This document shows, in pieces, positions 28,375-37,663 of a DNA stretch of 64,000 nucleotides. The position numbers and the translations under genes are program-made. The DNA comes from Pseudoalteromonas rhizosphaerae. GTDB lineage: Bacteria > Pseudomonadota > Gammaproteobacteria > Enterobacterales > Alteromonadaceae. The notes beneath the pieces are model-generated. The model had not been told where the DNA came from. It made no database searches and was given only the letters and a program-made list of their open reading frames with translations. The first letter of the stretch is position 1. Every line of letters begins with the position of its first letter. The stretch is from assembly GCF_902498845.1 (NCBI RefSeq), contig NZ_CABVLM010000002.1, positions 1 to 64,000 of the forward strand, written 5' to 3'.

Positions 28375-28821
28375 ATGTTCAAACAAATAAAACAACTATT
28401 TTCAGCTTTTGATGAGCAACCAGCTCAGCTGCAAGAGCATGATTTGAAAACGGCTGTAGCGGCATTATTGATTGAAGTCATGCGTGCTGATCGCGAGCAG
28501 CAAGACGATGAATTGAAAACGTTATCTCTGACTTTAAAAAAGTATTTTAATTTGAGTGATGAAGACGTTAGTGAGCTAATGCAAAGCGCAGGAAAAAGTT
28601 TGGATGACGCGATTGATTACTTTCAGTTTTCTAAACAAATTAATGATCAATGCAGCGCAGAGCAACGCATTGAAATTATAGAGCTGCTATGGCGCTTAGC
28701 GTATGCCGATGGTGAGTTAGATCCGCAAGAAGAGTATGTAATTCGCCGTGTTTCTAACTTGTTGTATGTCGCGCATGAGGATTTTATCGCTGCCAAGTTA
28801 GCAGCGACAAAGCTTTCTTAA
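28375..28821 (+). CDS. TerB-like (tellurite-resistance TerB family) protein
   Basis: This 148-aa all-helical cytosolic protein has the repeated pattern of TerB domains: AALLIEVMRADREQQDDELK and LLWRLAYADGELDPQEEYVI, each with an acidic turn that could bind a metal. It stands alone without other ter genes, so tellurite resistance is not implied. The ATG at 28375 is preferred over the GTG directly in front of it. Confidence 0.85.
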   Translation: MFKQIKQLFSAFDEQPAQLQEHDLKTAVAALLIEVMRADREQQDDELKTLSLTLKKYFNLSDEDVSELMQSAGKSLDDAIDYFQFSKQINDQCSAEQRIEIIELLWRLAYADGELDPQEEYVIRRVSNLLYVAHEDFIAAKLAATKLS

Positions 28822-28826
28822 GCGGT

Positions 28827-29396
28827 TTATTTATTTAATTTGCTGGCAACGCTGACGAGCTGCTGAGCAAGGCCTGCAATTCGTTCTGCTGTCACAGGGT
28901 CACTAATGCGGCCATTTTCATCAAGCAAAGTGTGAATTGCAGGTACGGCAAGTTGATCTGCCAATACCAAGCTGCCGATACCCGATAAAATATCGCGAAC
29001 GTGGTTTAGACCACGCAAGCCACCTAAGCCTCCCGGTGATGAGGCGTATAAAGCCGTTACCTTGTTACGAAATGCTGGAACTGCGCCTTGCTCAGTACGT
29101 GATGCCCAATCAATGGCATTTTTTAGTACCGCCGTAATTGAACCGTTATATTCAGGGCTGGCAAGTAAGATGCCATCTGCAGCGCGTAGTTTGTCTTTTA
29201 ATAACTGAGCTCCTACTGGTGTGCCTTGCGCTTCAACGTCTTCGTCAAACATGGGTAAGTTTAGATCTGCCAGTTTAATTACTTCAACTTCTGCACCGCT
29301 TTCTAATGCAAAGCGGGCTGCTTCATTGATCAATTTTTGGTTAAAGCTGTCTTTACGTAAGCTGCCTGCTAAGGCAATAATTTTTGGTGCTGTCAT
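28827..29396 (-). CDS. NADPH-dependent FMN reductase family protein
   Basis: This 189-aa flavodoxin-like protein has the FMN phosphate loop LAGSLRKDSFNQKL, the segment SPEYNGSITAVLKNAIDWAS and SPGGLGGLRGLNHVRDIL, as in ChrR/YieF-type quinone reductases. It probably reduces quinones or similar acceptors with NAD(P)H. The ATG at 29396 follows AAGG. It is divergent from a LysR-family gene, the usual regulator arrangement. Confidence 0.9.
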   Translation of the reverse strand: MTAPKIIALAGSLRKDSFNQKLINEAARFALESGAEVEVIKLADLNLPMFDEDVEAQGTPVGAQLLKDKLRAADGILLASPEYNGSITAVLKNAIDWASRTEQGAVPAFRNKVTALYASSPGGLGGLRGLNHVRDILSGIGSLVLADQLAVPAIHTLLDENGRISDPVTAERIAGLAQQLVSVASKLNK

Positions 29397-29522
29397 GGTG
29401 GTCGCCTTCAATAACGTAGTTGGGTTTGCCTGTTAACTACTTTAGCAAATATTTACTTGCAGAAAAGCCAAATAAACGCAAAACTTATGTGCATATACGC
29501 ACACTTAAGGTTAAGGGCAGGT

Positions 29523-30419
29523 ATGGCGATTCAATTTGATGACTGGCAAGATGTAAAAGTAGCCTATGAAGTTGCGCGGTTAGGAACGTTAACAGCGGCG
29601 GCTGAAAAGCTCAACGTCCATCACAGTACGGTACTTAGGCGCATTAATAACCTAGAGCAAAGTTTAAATGCACGTTTATTTCATCGTCATGCCCGGGGTT
29701 ATAAAGTAACTGAGATTGGCGCTAAACTCTTTACAGCAGCGCAGTCTATTAATAGTGAACTTGAACGCTTACACAATGATATTATTGCCGCAGATAGTAC
29801 TTTGCGTGGTAGTTTATTGCTTACAACGGTCAGTGGTTTTATTGATGTACTGAGTGATGTGTGTGAACAATTTCAAAGTTTACATCCGCAAGTGCAGCTG
29901 GAAGTGATACTTGATCAAAACCGGTTACGTCTTGATCACGGCCAAGCACATATAGCGGTACGCGCAGGTCCTCGTCCTGATGAAGGTGATTATATCGCCC
30001 AGCATTTGGCGCATTTGTCGTCAGGATTTTATGCATCAAAGCGTTATATTGATAAGCATGGCGTGCCAAAAAGTATTAAGCAATTGCCGTTGCATAATTT
30101 TGTTTCGGGGGTGGCCGGCTATAATGGCAAAGTGCCTTATTTTGTTTGGGTTGATGAAAATATACCAACTTCACAAGTGAAATTACGCGTGTCTGAAACC
30201 TCAGAGGCAACCCGTGCGATTGTTAAAGGCTTGGGAATTGGCGGGATGCAGCATGACGTGGCGGCGCAGTATGCTGATTTAGTACCAATACTAGCGGATG
30301 AACTGAGTTGGCCAACGGATTTATGGCTAGTAACCCATCACTTAGTGCACCGAACAGCTAAGGTACAGGCGTTCAGTCAGCTTTTAAAAGCGTATTTTAA
30401 GGAGCATAAGCTCGCGTAA
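29523..30419 (+). CDS. LysR-family transcriptional regulator
   Basis: This 298-aa protein has an N-terminal winged HTH (YEVARLGTLTAAAEKLNVHH then STVLRRINNLEQSLNARLF) and a periplasmic-binding-like effector domain. The start at 29523 follows GGGCAGG; a longer frame from 29457 adds unconserved residues. By position it probably controls the divergent FMN reductase gene; the inducer is unknown. Confidence 0.88.
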   Translation: MAIQFDDWQDVKVAYEVARLGTLTAAAEKLNVHHSTVLRRINNLEQSLNARLFHRHARGYKVTEIGAKLFTAAQSINSELERLHNDIIAADSTLRGSLLLTTVSGFIDVLSDVCEQFQSLHPQVQLEVILDQNRLRLDHGQAHIAVRAGPRPDEGDYIAQHLAHLSSGFYASKRYIDKHGVPKSIKQLPLHNFVSGVAGYNGKVPYFVWVDENIPTSQVKLRVSETSEATRAIVKGLGIGGMQHDVAAQYADLVPILADELSWPTDLWLVTHHLVHRTAKVQAFSQLLKAYFKEHKLA

Positions 30420-30448
30420 TTTAGCTGGTTAATCTTTCTATCAGCAAA

Positions 30449-30483
30449 AACGTGGCTAAACAGTATTTAGCCACGTTTTGTTT
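30449..30483. terminator. Bidirectional terminator
   Basis: The stem AACGTGGCTAAA / TTTAGCCACGTT has a loop of five bases and T-rich flanks. It lies between the convergent LysR gene and rsgA. Confidence 0.92.
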
Positions 30484-30502
30484 AACGACTGAGAAAAATT
30501 AA

Positions 30503-31552
30503 TTAACGTCCTTTTAAATTACGCATGTCTGCTTGTACGTTACGATAAAACCGACCTAAGCTTCTATCTTGGCTACGTAATTGCGCAAGGCTCTGAGTAT
30601 TGCGTTGCTGCTCTTTTAACAGTTTTTGATAATTAGTGATACGCCGCTGCGTTAATAAGCCTTTTTGTAACGCAGCTAGCACCTGACAACCGGGTTCTAG
30701 CTGATGACTACAATCGGCAAATCGACACTGCTGCGCCAGTTCACTTATATCGTTAAAAGTAAGCTCTACACCTTGTTGACAGTCACTTAGTTGCAGCTCT
30801 CGTATGCCGGGAGTATCGAGTAACAGCGCTCCTACGTTAAGAACATGCAATGCTCGATGAGTCGTGGTGTGGCGACCTTTGCTATCGTCCTCACGAATTG
30901 CACCAGTGTCACTTAGCTGCTGTTCACATAAGCTATTAACTAAGCTGGATTTACCTACACCCGAAGACCCAACAAAAGCTAATGTTTGACCTTTGCCGCA
31001 CCATGGCATTAATTGCTCAACACTGCCACGCTCTAATGCATTAACAGACAGCACGGTTAAGTGATTATCAAGCGCAGTTAGTTGTGCTATATGTTGCTCT
31101 GGTTCTGCACATTGATCGCGTTTGGTCAGTACAACAACGGGTAAACACTCACTTTGATATGCTAACGCTAAGTAGCGCTCAAAGCGGCTTAGATTGAAAT
31201 CTTGATTATGCGAGCTGACAATAAACAAAGTATCAATATTAGCGCCAATAAGCTGTTCACTTAATTTACTTCCCGCACTTTTGCGACTGAGCAATGTTAA
31301 GCGCTCAAGCAATCGGGTAAACAGCCAGTGTTCGTTGTGTTGCGTAAGTAATATCCAGTCACCCACAGTTAAGGGGGGATGATCTGAATTTACCAATACC
31401 TTGTGGCAACCCTGCTCACTCTGTACAACAAAGTGGTCGCGATGATAGGTAATGATCCGTGCAATCAGTGTGTGCTCTAAATCATTGAGCGTAAGTTGTT
31501 GTTGGAAAAATGCACGCCAACCCAGTTGGCTTAAACTTAAATTAGTATTCAT
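30503..31552 (-). CDS. rsgA: Ribosome small-subunit GTPase RsgA
   Basis: This 349-aa circularly permuted GTPase helps mature the 30S subunit. Order of motifs: an OB-fold region (about 30-100), G4 VLTKRDQ, then G1 GSSGVGKSSL, G2 region GRHTTTHR and G3 DTPGIREL, followed by the zinc-binding C-terminus CRFADCSHQLEPGC. The N-terminal leader MNTNLSLSQLGW with its Gln-rich helix is like that of the divergent second-type RsgA paralogs, so another copy may exist elsewhere (inference). Confidence 0.93.
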   Translation of the reverse strand: MNTNLSLSQLGWRAFFQQQLTLNDLEHTLIARIITYHRDHFVVQSEQGCHKVLVNSDHPPLTVGDWILLTQHNEHWLFTRLLERLTLLSRKSAGSKLSEQLIGANIDTLFIVSSHNQDFNLSRFERYLALAYQSECLPVVVLTKRDQCAEPEQHIAQLTALDNHLTVLSVNALERGSVEQLMPWCGKGQTLAFVGSSGVGKSSLVNSLCEQQLSDTGAIREDDSKGRHTTTHRALHVLNVGALLLDTPGIRELQLSDCQQGVELTFNDISELAQQCRFADCSHQLEPGCQVLAALQKGLLTQRRITNYQKLLKEQQRNTQSLAQLRSQDRSLGRFYRNVQADMRNLKGR

Positions 31553-31663
31553 ATAACCCCATTACTGCAAAGAGTAAAAATAACAAAGGGGTTTGCTGTT
31601 AAATTTTAGCTATCAACAGCGCCCCGGCTAATGGCCGGGCAAAACTTAATATTAAAAAATAAA

Positions 31664-31705
31664 ATTAAGCACTTACTTGCCCAGCAAGGGGGTTTAATAC
31701 AATCA
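31664..31705 (-). CDS. Possible 13-aa leader peptide
   Basis: An ATG at 31705 (minus strand) preceded by AGGAGA at 7-8 nt spacing opens MIVLNPLAGQVSA and then TAA. A GC-rich hairpin (CCCGGC / GCCGGG) follows 22 bp later, and rsgA starts about 110 bp beyond. Only the strong ribosome site supports translation. Function unknown. Confidence 0.3.
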
Positions 31706-31786
31706 TCAAATATCTCCTGTTTAGATGTTTATTGTGGTTTTACACCAGTTGGCACTATAGCCAAGTTTGGGTGTATAAAATACACA

Positions 31787-33355
31787 TTAAATAGATTTTT
31801 TTACTGTAATACCGAGACGTTTGGCTAATCGCACTAAGTTAGCGCGATCAACTTTTAATGTTCGTGCTGCACTGGCCCAGTTGTAATTATGTTGTTCTAG
31901 CTGTTGGCTGATTAAATGCTGAGTAAATGTATCCGTTGCTTGTTTGAGCGAGAAATTTTGTTTATTTATGTTATTGTTATCGGCAGTTGTTAATGCGACA
32001 GGCGCTGGGTTATTTGTACTTAGGTTAAGTTCACAATGAGCAGGTTCAATAGTAATTATTGCTTGCTGCCACTGGCTTTGTTTGGCTTTTAATGCTGCAC
32101 GGCTGATCACATGCTCAAGTTCTCGCACATTTCCCGGCCAGTCATATTGAGTGAGTAGTAGTTGCGTTTCGACGCTGAGTTTGAGTTGTTTGATAGCTAG
32201 CTTACGGGCTGTTCTTTCAACAAAGTAACCTGCAAGTAGAATTACATCGTTTTCGCGTTGTTTAAGTGGCGCAACGTTGAGCGGGTAAACACTTAACCGA
32301 TGATATAAATCGGCTCGAAAACGCCCTTGAGCGACTTCGTTTTTTAAATGCCTGTTTGTAGCCGCAATAACCCTTACATCGACGTATTTTACTTCATCTT
32401 CGCCAACCGTTTGGATTTCACCACTTTGTAAGACGCGCAATAGTTTACTTTGCATGGCAAGTGGTAGTTCACCAATTTCATCTAAAAATAAGGTGCCACC
32501 ATCAGCCAGCTGAAACTTGCCTTGACGTGCATTATGGGCGCCGGTAAATGCGCCTTTGGCGTGGCCAAAAAATTCACTTTCGGCGAGGTTCTCTGGTAAT
32601 GATGCACAATTCAAGTGAATTAACGGCATTTCGCTACGCTTTGAATGAAGATGGATATTGCGTGCTACTAGCTCTTTACCTACCCCAGTATCACCTTGGA
32701 TCAAGACACTAAACTCAGAAGCCGCCACTAGTTTTATATCGCTTCGAAGGGCTTGCATGGCCGTGCTTTGGCCGATGATCTCTGCACCATCGCGGGTAAG
32801 CGCTTCGCGGTTTAGCTCTTGCACTAAAGCGCTACTATGTTGCGCGTGGTTTTGATATTGCTGCAGTTTTAATACAGTTTGCAAATGCGCGGTGCAAAGC
32901 GTACCTAGTTGAGTAAATAGCTCAAGGTCAAAACTGTCGAATGCATTTGCATCGAGACTGTCGAGGGTGATCACACCGAGTAAGTTATCTTCGCTATCAA
33001 GTAGGGGGATGCCTAAGCAAGCATGAACAGGGATATCGCCAGTTTTGCTCGATAGTAAACCGTCGTACGGATCAGGAATTGGGCAATCATGGGCAAACTG
33101 TAATGGTTGCTTAGCGTTGCAAATGGCATGTAAACGTGGATGCTCGTTTATTACAAAGCGTCGTCCTAGGGTGTCAGGCGTCAGTCCATGAATAGCTTGT
33201 GGTTTTAACACATCGCCTTGTAAGGTAAGCAGTGCAATAGCGTCACTGGGTATTACTTGCTTGATACACTGAATTAACTGCTGAAAAGGCTGCTTTTGGT
33301 CGCTCACTTTAGCAAGCACAAGGGCGACATTAAGTAAGCTTTGTTTATCTGCCAT
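31787..33355 (-). CDS. norR: NO-responsive sigma-54 activator NorR
   Basis: This 522-aa enhancer-binding protein activates sigma-54 promoters in response to nitric oxide. Order: GAF domain (about 10-165) with the conserved LGRRF, HPRL, PDPYDG and VHACLG segments of NorR's iron site; AAA+ domain with GDTGVGKELVAR, GAFTGA (268-273) and GELPLAMQSKLLRVLQ; Fis-type HTH at the C-terminus (NWASAARTLKVDRANLVRLA). The ATG at 33355 is preferred over a TTG at 33370, though neither has a strong ribosome site. Divergent from nnrS-hmp. Confidence 0.92.
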   Translation of the reverse strand: MADKQSLLNVALVLAKVSDQKQPFQQLIQCIKQVIPSDAIALLTLQGDVLKPQAIHGLTPDTLGRRFVINEHPRLHAICNAKQPLQFAHDCPIPDPYDGLLSSKTGDIPVHACLGIPLLDSEDNLLGVITLDSLDANAFDSFDLELFTQLGTLCTAHLQTVLKLQQYQNHAQHSSALVQELNREALTRDGAEIIGQSTAMQALRSDIKLVAASEFSVLIQGDTGVGKELVARNIHLHSKRSEMPLIHLNCASLPENLAESEFFGHAKGAFTGAHNARQGKFQLADGGTLFLDEIGELPLAMQSKLLRVLQSGEIQTVGEDEVKYVDVRVIAATNRHLKNEVAQGRFRADLYHRLSVYPLNVAPLKQRENDVILLAGYFVERTARKLAIKQLKLSVETQLLLTQYDWPGNVRELEHVISRAALKAKQSQWQQAIITIEPAHCELNLSTNNPAPVALTTADNNNINKQNFSLKQATDTFTQHLISQQLEQHNYNWASAARTLKVDRANLVRLAKRLGITVKKSI

Positions 33356-33462
33356 GTCAAAATGACTCAAATGTGTTTTTATCTTATTTAAAGGTGAGTC
33401 ATAAAGACTTTTTTGTCAATAGTAAAATAGTTAATATGTTGAATAATAAGCAGTTTAAATCT

Positions 33463-33478
33463 TGGCTCGGCTTGTGCA
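33463..33478 (+). promoter_or_regulatory. Sigma-54 promoter of nnrS-hmp
   Basis: TTGGCTCGGCTTGTGCA has the GG-N10-GC spacing of -24/-12 elements (GG 33464-33465, GC 33476-33477). It lies 44 bp before the nnrS start. Upstream, a GT-N7-AC motif (33398-33408), the core recalled for NorR sites, lies within a region also holding the 7-bp inverted repeat TGACTCA/TGAGTCA (33363-33369, 33395-33401). Confidence 0.75.
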
Positions 33479-33521
33479 GTAGCGTGTTATAAATACCTAG
33501 ATAGATGAGTCTAATACGCTG

Positions 33522-34754
33522 ATGCGAGCAATCAATTTAACCGAACCAATGCCCAAAAAAGTGCGTTTTTATCAAGTCAGTCAATGGCCGTTATGGATGT
33601 TAGCATTTCGGCCCTACTTTTTAGGAGCTGGCTTGTTGGCCGTTTTGTCGATTAGTTATTGGTTACTCATTTTAACAGGCCATGCCAGATGGCAATTGAC
33701 TATGCCAGCAACACTTTGGCATGCCCATGAAATGATGTTTGGCTTTGCAGGCGCTGTAGCTGTGGGGTTTTTATTAACCGCAGCACAAACTTGGACCGGG
33801 GTTGCGAGTATTAATGGTCGTAAATTGATGTTGCTAACCCTAGTGTGGCTAGCAGCTCGTGTTGCGTTTTTTATTACCAGTGCAGGTATTGAAAACTTTA
33901 GTTTATATGCGGTGTTATTGTTCCAATTGCTTTGGTGGTTAGGTGCAGTTATGGCGCTGGCTAATATGCTCCTTAAAGCTGGCAATAAAAATAACTACCA
34001 ATTTTTACCGATGCTAAGCGCATTGTGTGTGCTCAATATTATTTATTTATGCTTAGCAATACAACAAAACATGCTACTTGCATTGGCAGTCGCCGATACC
34101 GCAGTACTAGTAATGACCTTACTTGTCGGTGTGGTGGCTGGGCGGGTATTACCTTTTTTTACTGCTCGTGGTCTTGGTTTAGCGGAGCAAGTGCGTACTC
34201 CTCGTTTAGATAAAGTGCTGCTTTACAGCTCATTGTTTGCTGTCGCGCTTTATTTTATCAGCCAATTATTTATAGCAAGCGTTAATCCTGGTTGGGCATT
34301 GGCTGTTGTTGCTGTAGTGCATTTAAGTCGCTCATTGTTGTGGTGGAATAATCAAATGCTCAAAGTACCACTGTTATGGTCGTTGCACTTCTCCTATCTA
34401 GCTCTTGGGCTTGGTTTAGTATTGCTTGCGCTGAGTTTTTACAGCTCGGTTATTTTGTTTAAAGACGCGCTGCATATGATCACTATAGGTACGATTGGCA
34501 TGATGATCTTAGCGATGATGACGCGGGTATCTCATGGTCATACTGGCCGCCCTTTAACTATTCCTCACTTTATGGCTGTGGCGTTTGCTTTAGTGTTTAT
34601 TGCAGCAATTATTCGTTCGTTATTACCTGTTGTTATTGGGCCACACATCGCATGGCAGCTGAGTGCTGTACTGTGGATCGTGGCATTTTTATTGTTCTTA
34701 TTCCACTGTATTCCTATTTTAACGCGGCGTCGTGTTGATGGGCGTCGTGGTTAA
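33522..34754 (+). CDS. nnrS: NnrS family heme-copper membrane protein
   Basis: This 410-aa protein has about twelve membrane helices and contributes to nitric oxide tolerance (known for the family). Characteristic parts are the N-terminal WPLWMLAFRPYFLGAGLLAV, the HAHEMMFGFAGAVAVGFLLT with its conserved His, and HMITIGTIGMMILAMMTRVS. An internal ATG at 33549 is a possible alternative start. It is followed 10 bp later by hmp in a two-gene unit. Confidence 0.92.
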   Translation: MRAINLTEPMPKKVRFYQVSQWPLWMLAFRPYFLGAGLLAVLSISYWLLILTGHARWQLTMPATLWHAHEMMFGFAGAVAVGFLLTAAQTWTGVASINGRKLMLLTLVWLAARVAFFITSAGIENFSLYAVLLFQLLWWLGAVMALANMLLKAGNKNNYQFLPMLSALCVLNIIYLCLAIQQNMLLALAVADTAVLVMTLLVGVVAGRVLPFFTARGLGLAEQVRTPRLDKVLLYSSLFAVALYFISQLFIASVNPGWALAVVAVVHLSRSLLWWNNQMLKVPLLWSLHFSYLALGLGLVLLALSFYSSVILFKDALHMITIGTIGMMILAMMTRVSHGHTGRPLTIPHFMAVAFALVFIAAIIRSLLPVVIGPHIAWQLSAVLWIVAFLLFLFHCIPILTRRRVDGRRG

Positions 34755-34764
34755 AGGAAGTTGT

Positions 34765-35946
34765 ATGTTATCTGATAAAACCATTGAAATAGTAAAAAGC
34801 ACAGCGCCTTTATTGGCGCTGGCGGGCACCGTTGTCACGGAGCATTTTTATAACCGGCTGTTTAGTCATAACCCTGAGCTGCAGGATATTTTTAATATGG
34901 CCAATCAACGTAGTGGCCGTCAGCAATTTGCATTATTTAATGCCTTGGCTGCGTATGCGCAAAATATTGATAATTTAGCCGTATTAAAAGAGGCGCTGGC
35001 ACGCATTAATCATAAGCATACCAGCATGCATATTTTACCTGAGCATTATCCAATTGTTGGCGGACACCTGATTGGCACTTTAAAAGAATTGATCCCTGAG
35101 CAATTTACAGCTGAAGTTGAATATGCATGGCGTGAGGCTTACGCACTACTTGCTGATATTTGTATTACCGAAGAAGCGGCACTATACGAGCACAGTAAAA
35201 ATAACCACGGTGGCTGGTCGGGTACTAGAGCATTTGTTATTGCTAAAAAACAGCCTGAATCAGAGTTAGTAACCAGTTTTACTTTAGTGCCAGTCGATGG
35301 TAAAGCGGTAATGACTCATAAACCAGGGCAGTATTTAGGTATCAAAGTAAAACCAGCTTATGCACAGTATAGTGAGATACGCCAATACTCTATTTCTCAG
35401 CAAAGTAATGGTGAAAATTACCGTATTAGCGTGAAAAAAGAGTTATTGCCAGCAGCGGGGATTGTATCTAATTATTTGCACTCACTTGATGTGGGCAGCG
35501 TTGTGGAGCTTTATCCACCGGCTGGAGACTTCTTTTTACGCGCAAATAAAAAACCTGTGGTATTAATTTCTGCGGGCGTTGGTCAAACACCGATGCTGGC
35601 AATGCTACAAACATTATTATGTGATACATCGAATCAAGCGGTCACCTATTTACACGCCTGTGAAAATATCCTGCAGCATTCATTTAGTCAGTTTTTGGCG
35701 GAGCAAGCCGCGGCGCATACTCGATTAAATTACTACACTTGGTTTAATCAAGGTGGCGAGGGAGCTGAGTTTACTGGATTGATGAATGTCAGCGCTGTTG
35801 CTGAGCAGCTACCGCTTGAAGAAGGTGATTTCTACATCTGTGGCCCAACGGGGTTTATGGCTGCAATTAAACAGCAATTACTCGTATTAGGAGTCGCTGC
35901 TGAGCGTATTCACTACGAGGTGTTTGGCCCACATCAAGATCTTTAA
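34765..35946 (+). CDS. hmp: Flavohemoprotein, nitric oxide dioxygenase
   Basis: This 393-aa cytosolic enzyme oxidises NO to nitrate with O2 and NAD(P)H. The globin domain (1-140) begins MLSDKTIEIVKSTAPLLA and has the proximal-His region INHKHTSMHILPEHYPIVG. The ferredoxin-reductase-type domain has RQYSIS (FAD) and SAGVGQTPMLAML (NAD). The ATG at 34765 follows AAAGGAAG. Transcribed with nnrS from the sigma-54 type promoter. Confidence 0.95.
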   Translation: MLSDKTIEIVKSTAPLLALAGTVVTEHFYNRLFSHNPELQDIFNMANQRSGRQQFALFNALAAYAQNIDNLAVLKEALARINHKHTSMHILPEHYPIVGGHLIGTLKELIPEQFTAEVEYAWREAYALLADICITEEAALYEHSKNNHGGWSGTRAFVIAKKQPESELVTSFTLVPVDGKAVMTHKPGQYLGIKVKPAYAQYSEIRQYSISQQSNGENYRISVKKELLPAAGIVSNYLHSLDVGSVVELYPPAGDFFLRANKKPVVLISAGVGQTPMLAMLQTLLCDTSNQAVTYLHACENILQHSFSQFLAEQAAAHTRLNYYTWFNQGGEGAEFTGLMNVSAVAEQLPLEEGDFYICGPTGFMAAIKQQLLVLGVAAERIHYEVFGPHQDL

Positions 35947-35972
35947 TGACGAAACTAAATGTAGGTTTTAAG

Positions 35973-36001
35973 TGAAAAGGCGCGAAATGCGCCTTTTTTA
36001 T
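35973..36001 (+). terminator. Terminator after hmp
   Basis: The stem AAAGGCGC / GCGCCTTT has a short loop and is followed by T6. It also suits the convergent endonuclease gene. Confidence 0.9.
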
Positions 36002-36013
36002 GGTTTTGGCTAT

Positions 36014-36667
36014 TTAAAGTACAGCATTGCTATTTTTCGCTGCCAAAGCTTGGTTTTGCCATGCGGTAAATAATTTTTGTTGCTTGTCGGAAATTTTTAA
36101 ACCATAGGTTTTTTGCATATAAAAATAAGCATCGGCAATGCGTTTTCGTGCATAAAAGGGCGGCTCTACCACACGCTGTTTAAAATCTACCTTTACTTGG
36201 CAGCGACCATATTGGCTTGCATTACCTGCAATCATGCCAAAGCTATAATTAGAGCGGTCTGCGTTTATTTCACCAATTGCCGGAGCGAGATTATTTATAT
36301 CAGCTTCCATTTTCCGAAATTGCGCACTGACTTTAATGCAATTTTTTCGGCCGCCATCTTGCCAGCATTGTAGCTGGTGACCAAATTCCCATGCAGACAC
36401 AATATGTTCCCACTCAATCCGAGTTGCGCGCGCATTTGGTTTGCCTGAACGAGTAACCGCATTGCGAGGCACATAACCACATGCATTTGGGTCGGGCACC
36501 AGTTTTTTACCTTGGCGTTTAATATTACAGCCACAATAGAGGCTGGTGGCGTTATCAGGAAGGGTTTTGATGAGGTGTTTTTTTGCGCTGTAAAAACTGG
36601 TGAATTGTTCTGCATAAAGGTTAAAACTCACACAACACAATACCAGCGCAATAATTAAATGCGGCAT
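36014..36667 (-). CDS. Endonuclease I (EndA/Dns family)
   Basis: This 217-aa exported nuclease has a signal peptide (MPHLIIALVLCCVSFNLYA) and the endonuclease I catalytic region IEWEHIVSAWEFGHQLQCW with NNLAPAIGEINADRSNYSFG. The family cuts double-stranded DNA in the periplasm or medium, for nutrition or to limit uptake. Several cysteines (YCGCNIKRQG, NACGYV) should form disulfides. The ATG at 36667 is chosen; a TTG two codons earlier is less likely. Confidence 0.93.
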   Translation of the reverse strand: MPHLIIALVLCCVSFNLYAEQFTSFYSAKKHLIKTLPDNATSLYCGCNIKRQGKKLVPDPNACGYVPRNAVTRSGKPNARATRIEWEHIVSAWEFGHQLQCWQDGGRKNCIKVSAQFRKMEADINNLAPAIGEINADRSNYSFGMIAGNASQYGRCQVKVDFKQRVVEPPFYARKRIADAYFYMQKTYGLKISDKQQKLFTAWQNQALAAKNSNAVL

Positions 36668-36779
36668 ATCCAATCACTTTAGTGAACTACAGGAAGCGCT
36701 AGTTTAGAGCGATTATTCAAAAAGTAAATCGCTTAACTGTGTGATGTAGTGGGAATTTCAACTCATCTACAAGGTAAGG

Positions 36780-37496
36780 TTAGCTACTTGGGCGACGGGA
36801 AGTACGTTTTCTAAAACGGATATTCTGTAGTAATAAAATAAAGCCAGTTAAACAAAACAATATGCTACTGGCTGCAAAACTAATTAATAATGGGTTATTA
36901 AAATCTTCACGTTGATCATAGTCCATTATGTGTAACATCCAGAAAAAATCGAAAATTCGCCAAATTGTGCTGCGAACAGTAATAACTTGGCCGCTATCAG
37001 CGGATAAATATAGTGTGGTGTTAAACGTATCGTCAAAATTTACTTGCCAAATATTTTCTTTAAAGCCAACTTCGCGAGTACCTTTAGCTAGTTTGATCAC
37101 GTCTGTTACTTGCGCATTAATTAATAGATGAGCTTGGGCATTGGCAATAATTTGCGCTTTACTCGGTGCTACCAAAGGACGGCCAGTAACTCCGTTAAAG
37201 CTGTACTCACCGTTACTGTTGCTCACAATAATGGTAGGGATTGTTAAAAAGTGACTATAACTAATTTGTCTTGGTTGAGTAATTTTTGCAACGATATTAT
37301 CAACTGAGGCTAGATAATCAGCTTGTTTGAATGGGTTATTTAATTGCCGCGCAGCTAAATGTTTACCGTGAACTTTTTCAAGCGGTATAGCACTCATAAT
37401 TAAACCACCGAGTAACCATGCAAAAATTTGTAGCGCTAATAAGTAACCTAACCATTTGTGAAACTTACGCGCATGTTTAAAAATGCGTTTATCCAT
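36780..37496 (-). CDS. PepSY-associated membrane protein
   Basis: This 238-aa inner-membrane protein has an N-terminal helix (about 14-35, HKWLGYLLALQIFAWLLGG), a periplasmic PepSY-like domain (about 50-165, with HLLINAQVTDVIKLAKGTRE), then FFWMLHIMDYDQREDFNNPL and a last helix (about 205-225). The arrangement matches PepSY TM proteins found in iron- and heme-related reductases. The partner is unknown. Confidence 0.85.
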   Translation of the reverse strand: MDKRIFKHARKFHKWLGYLLALQIFAWLLGGLIMSAIPLEKVHGKHLAARQLNNPFKQADYLASVDNIVAKITQPRQISYSHFLTIPTIIVSNSNGEYSFNGVTGRPLVAPSKAQIIANAQAHLLINAQVTDVIKLAKGTREVGFKENIWQVNFDDTFNTTLYLSADSGQVITVRSTIWRIFDFFWMLHIMDYDQREDFNNPLLISFAASSILFCLTGFILLLQNIRFRKRTSRRPSS

Positions 37497-37663
37497 AGTG
37501 ACTACCTGTTTGTTATTAGTGCGGTATTCTATAAATTATATTGAGTTTGCCAATGTGGCAAATTGTCGCATCAACAAAATAAAACTAGCTACTCTAGATT
37601 TGGTATATACGCAAAATTAGGTTAAAGTTTGCGTTGTTATTAACGCAGGGTAAAAATGAAACA

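Noticed and set aside
28375..28821. Tellurite-resistance operon
   Set aside because: Only one TerB-like domain is present, with no terC, terD or related genes alongside.
36014..36667. Toxin or defence nuclease
   Set aside because: The motifs and signal peptide are those of the common periplasmic/extracellular endonuclease I.
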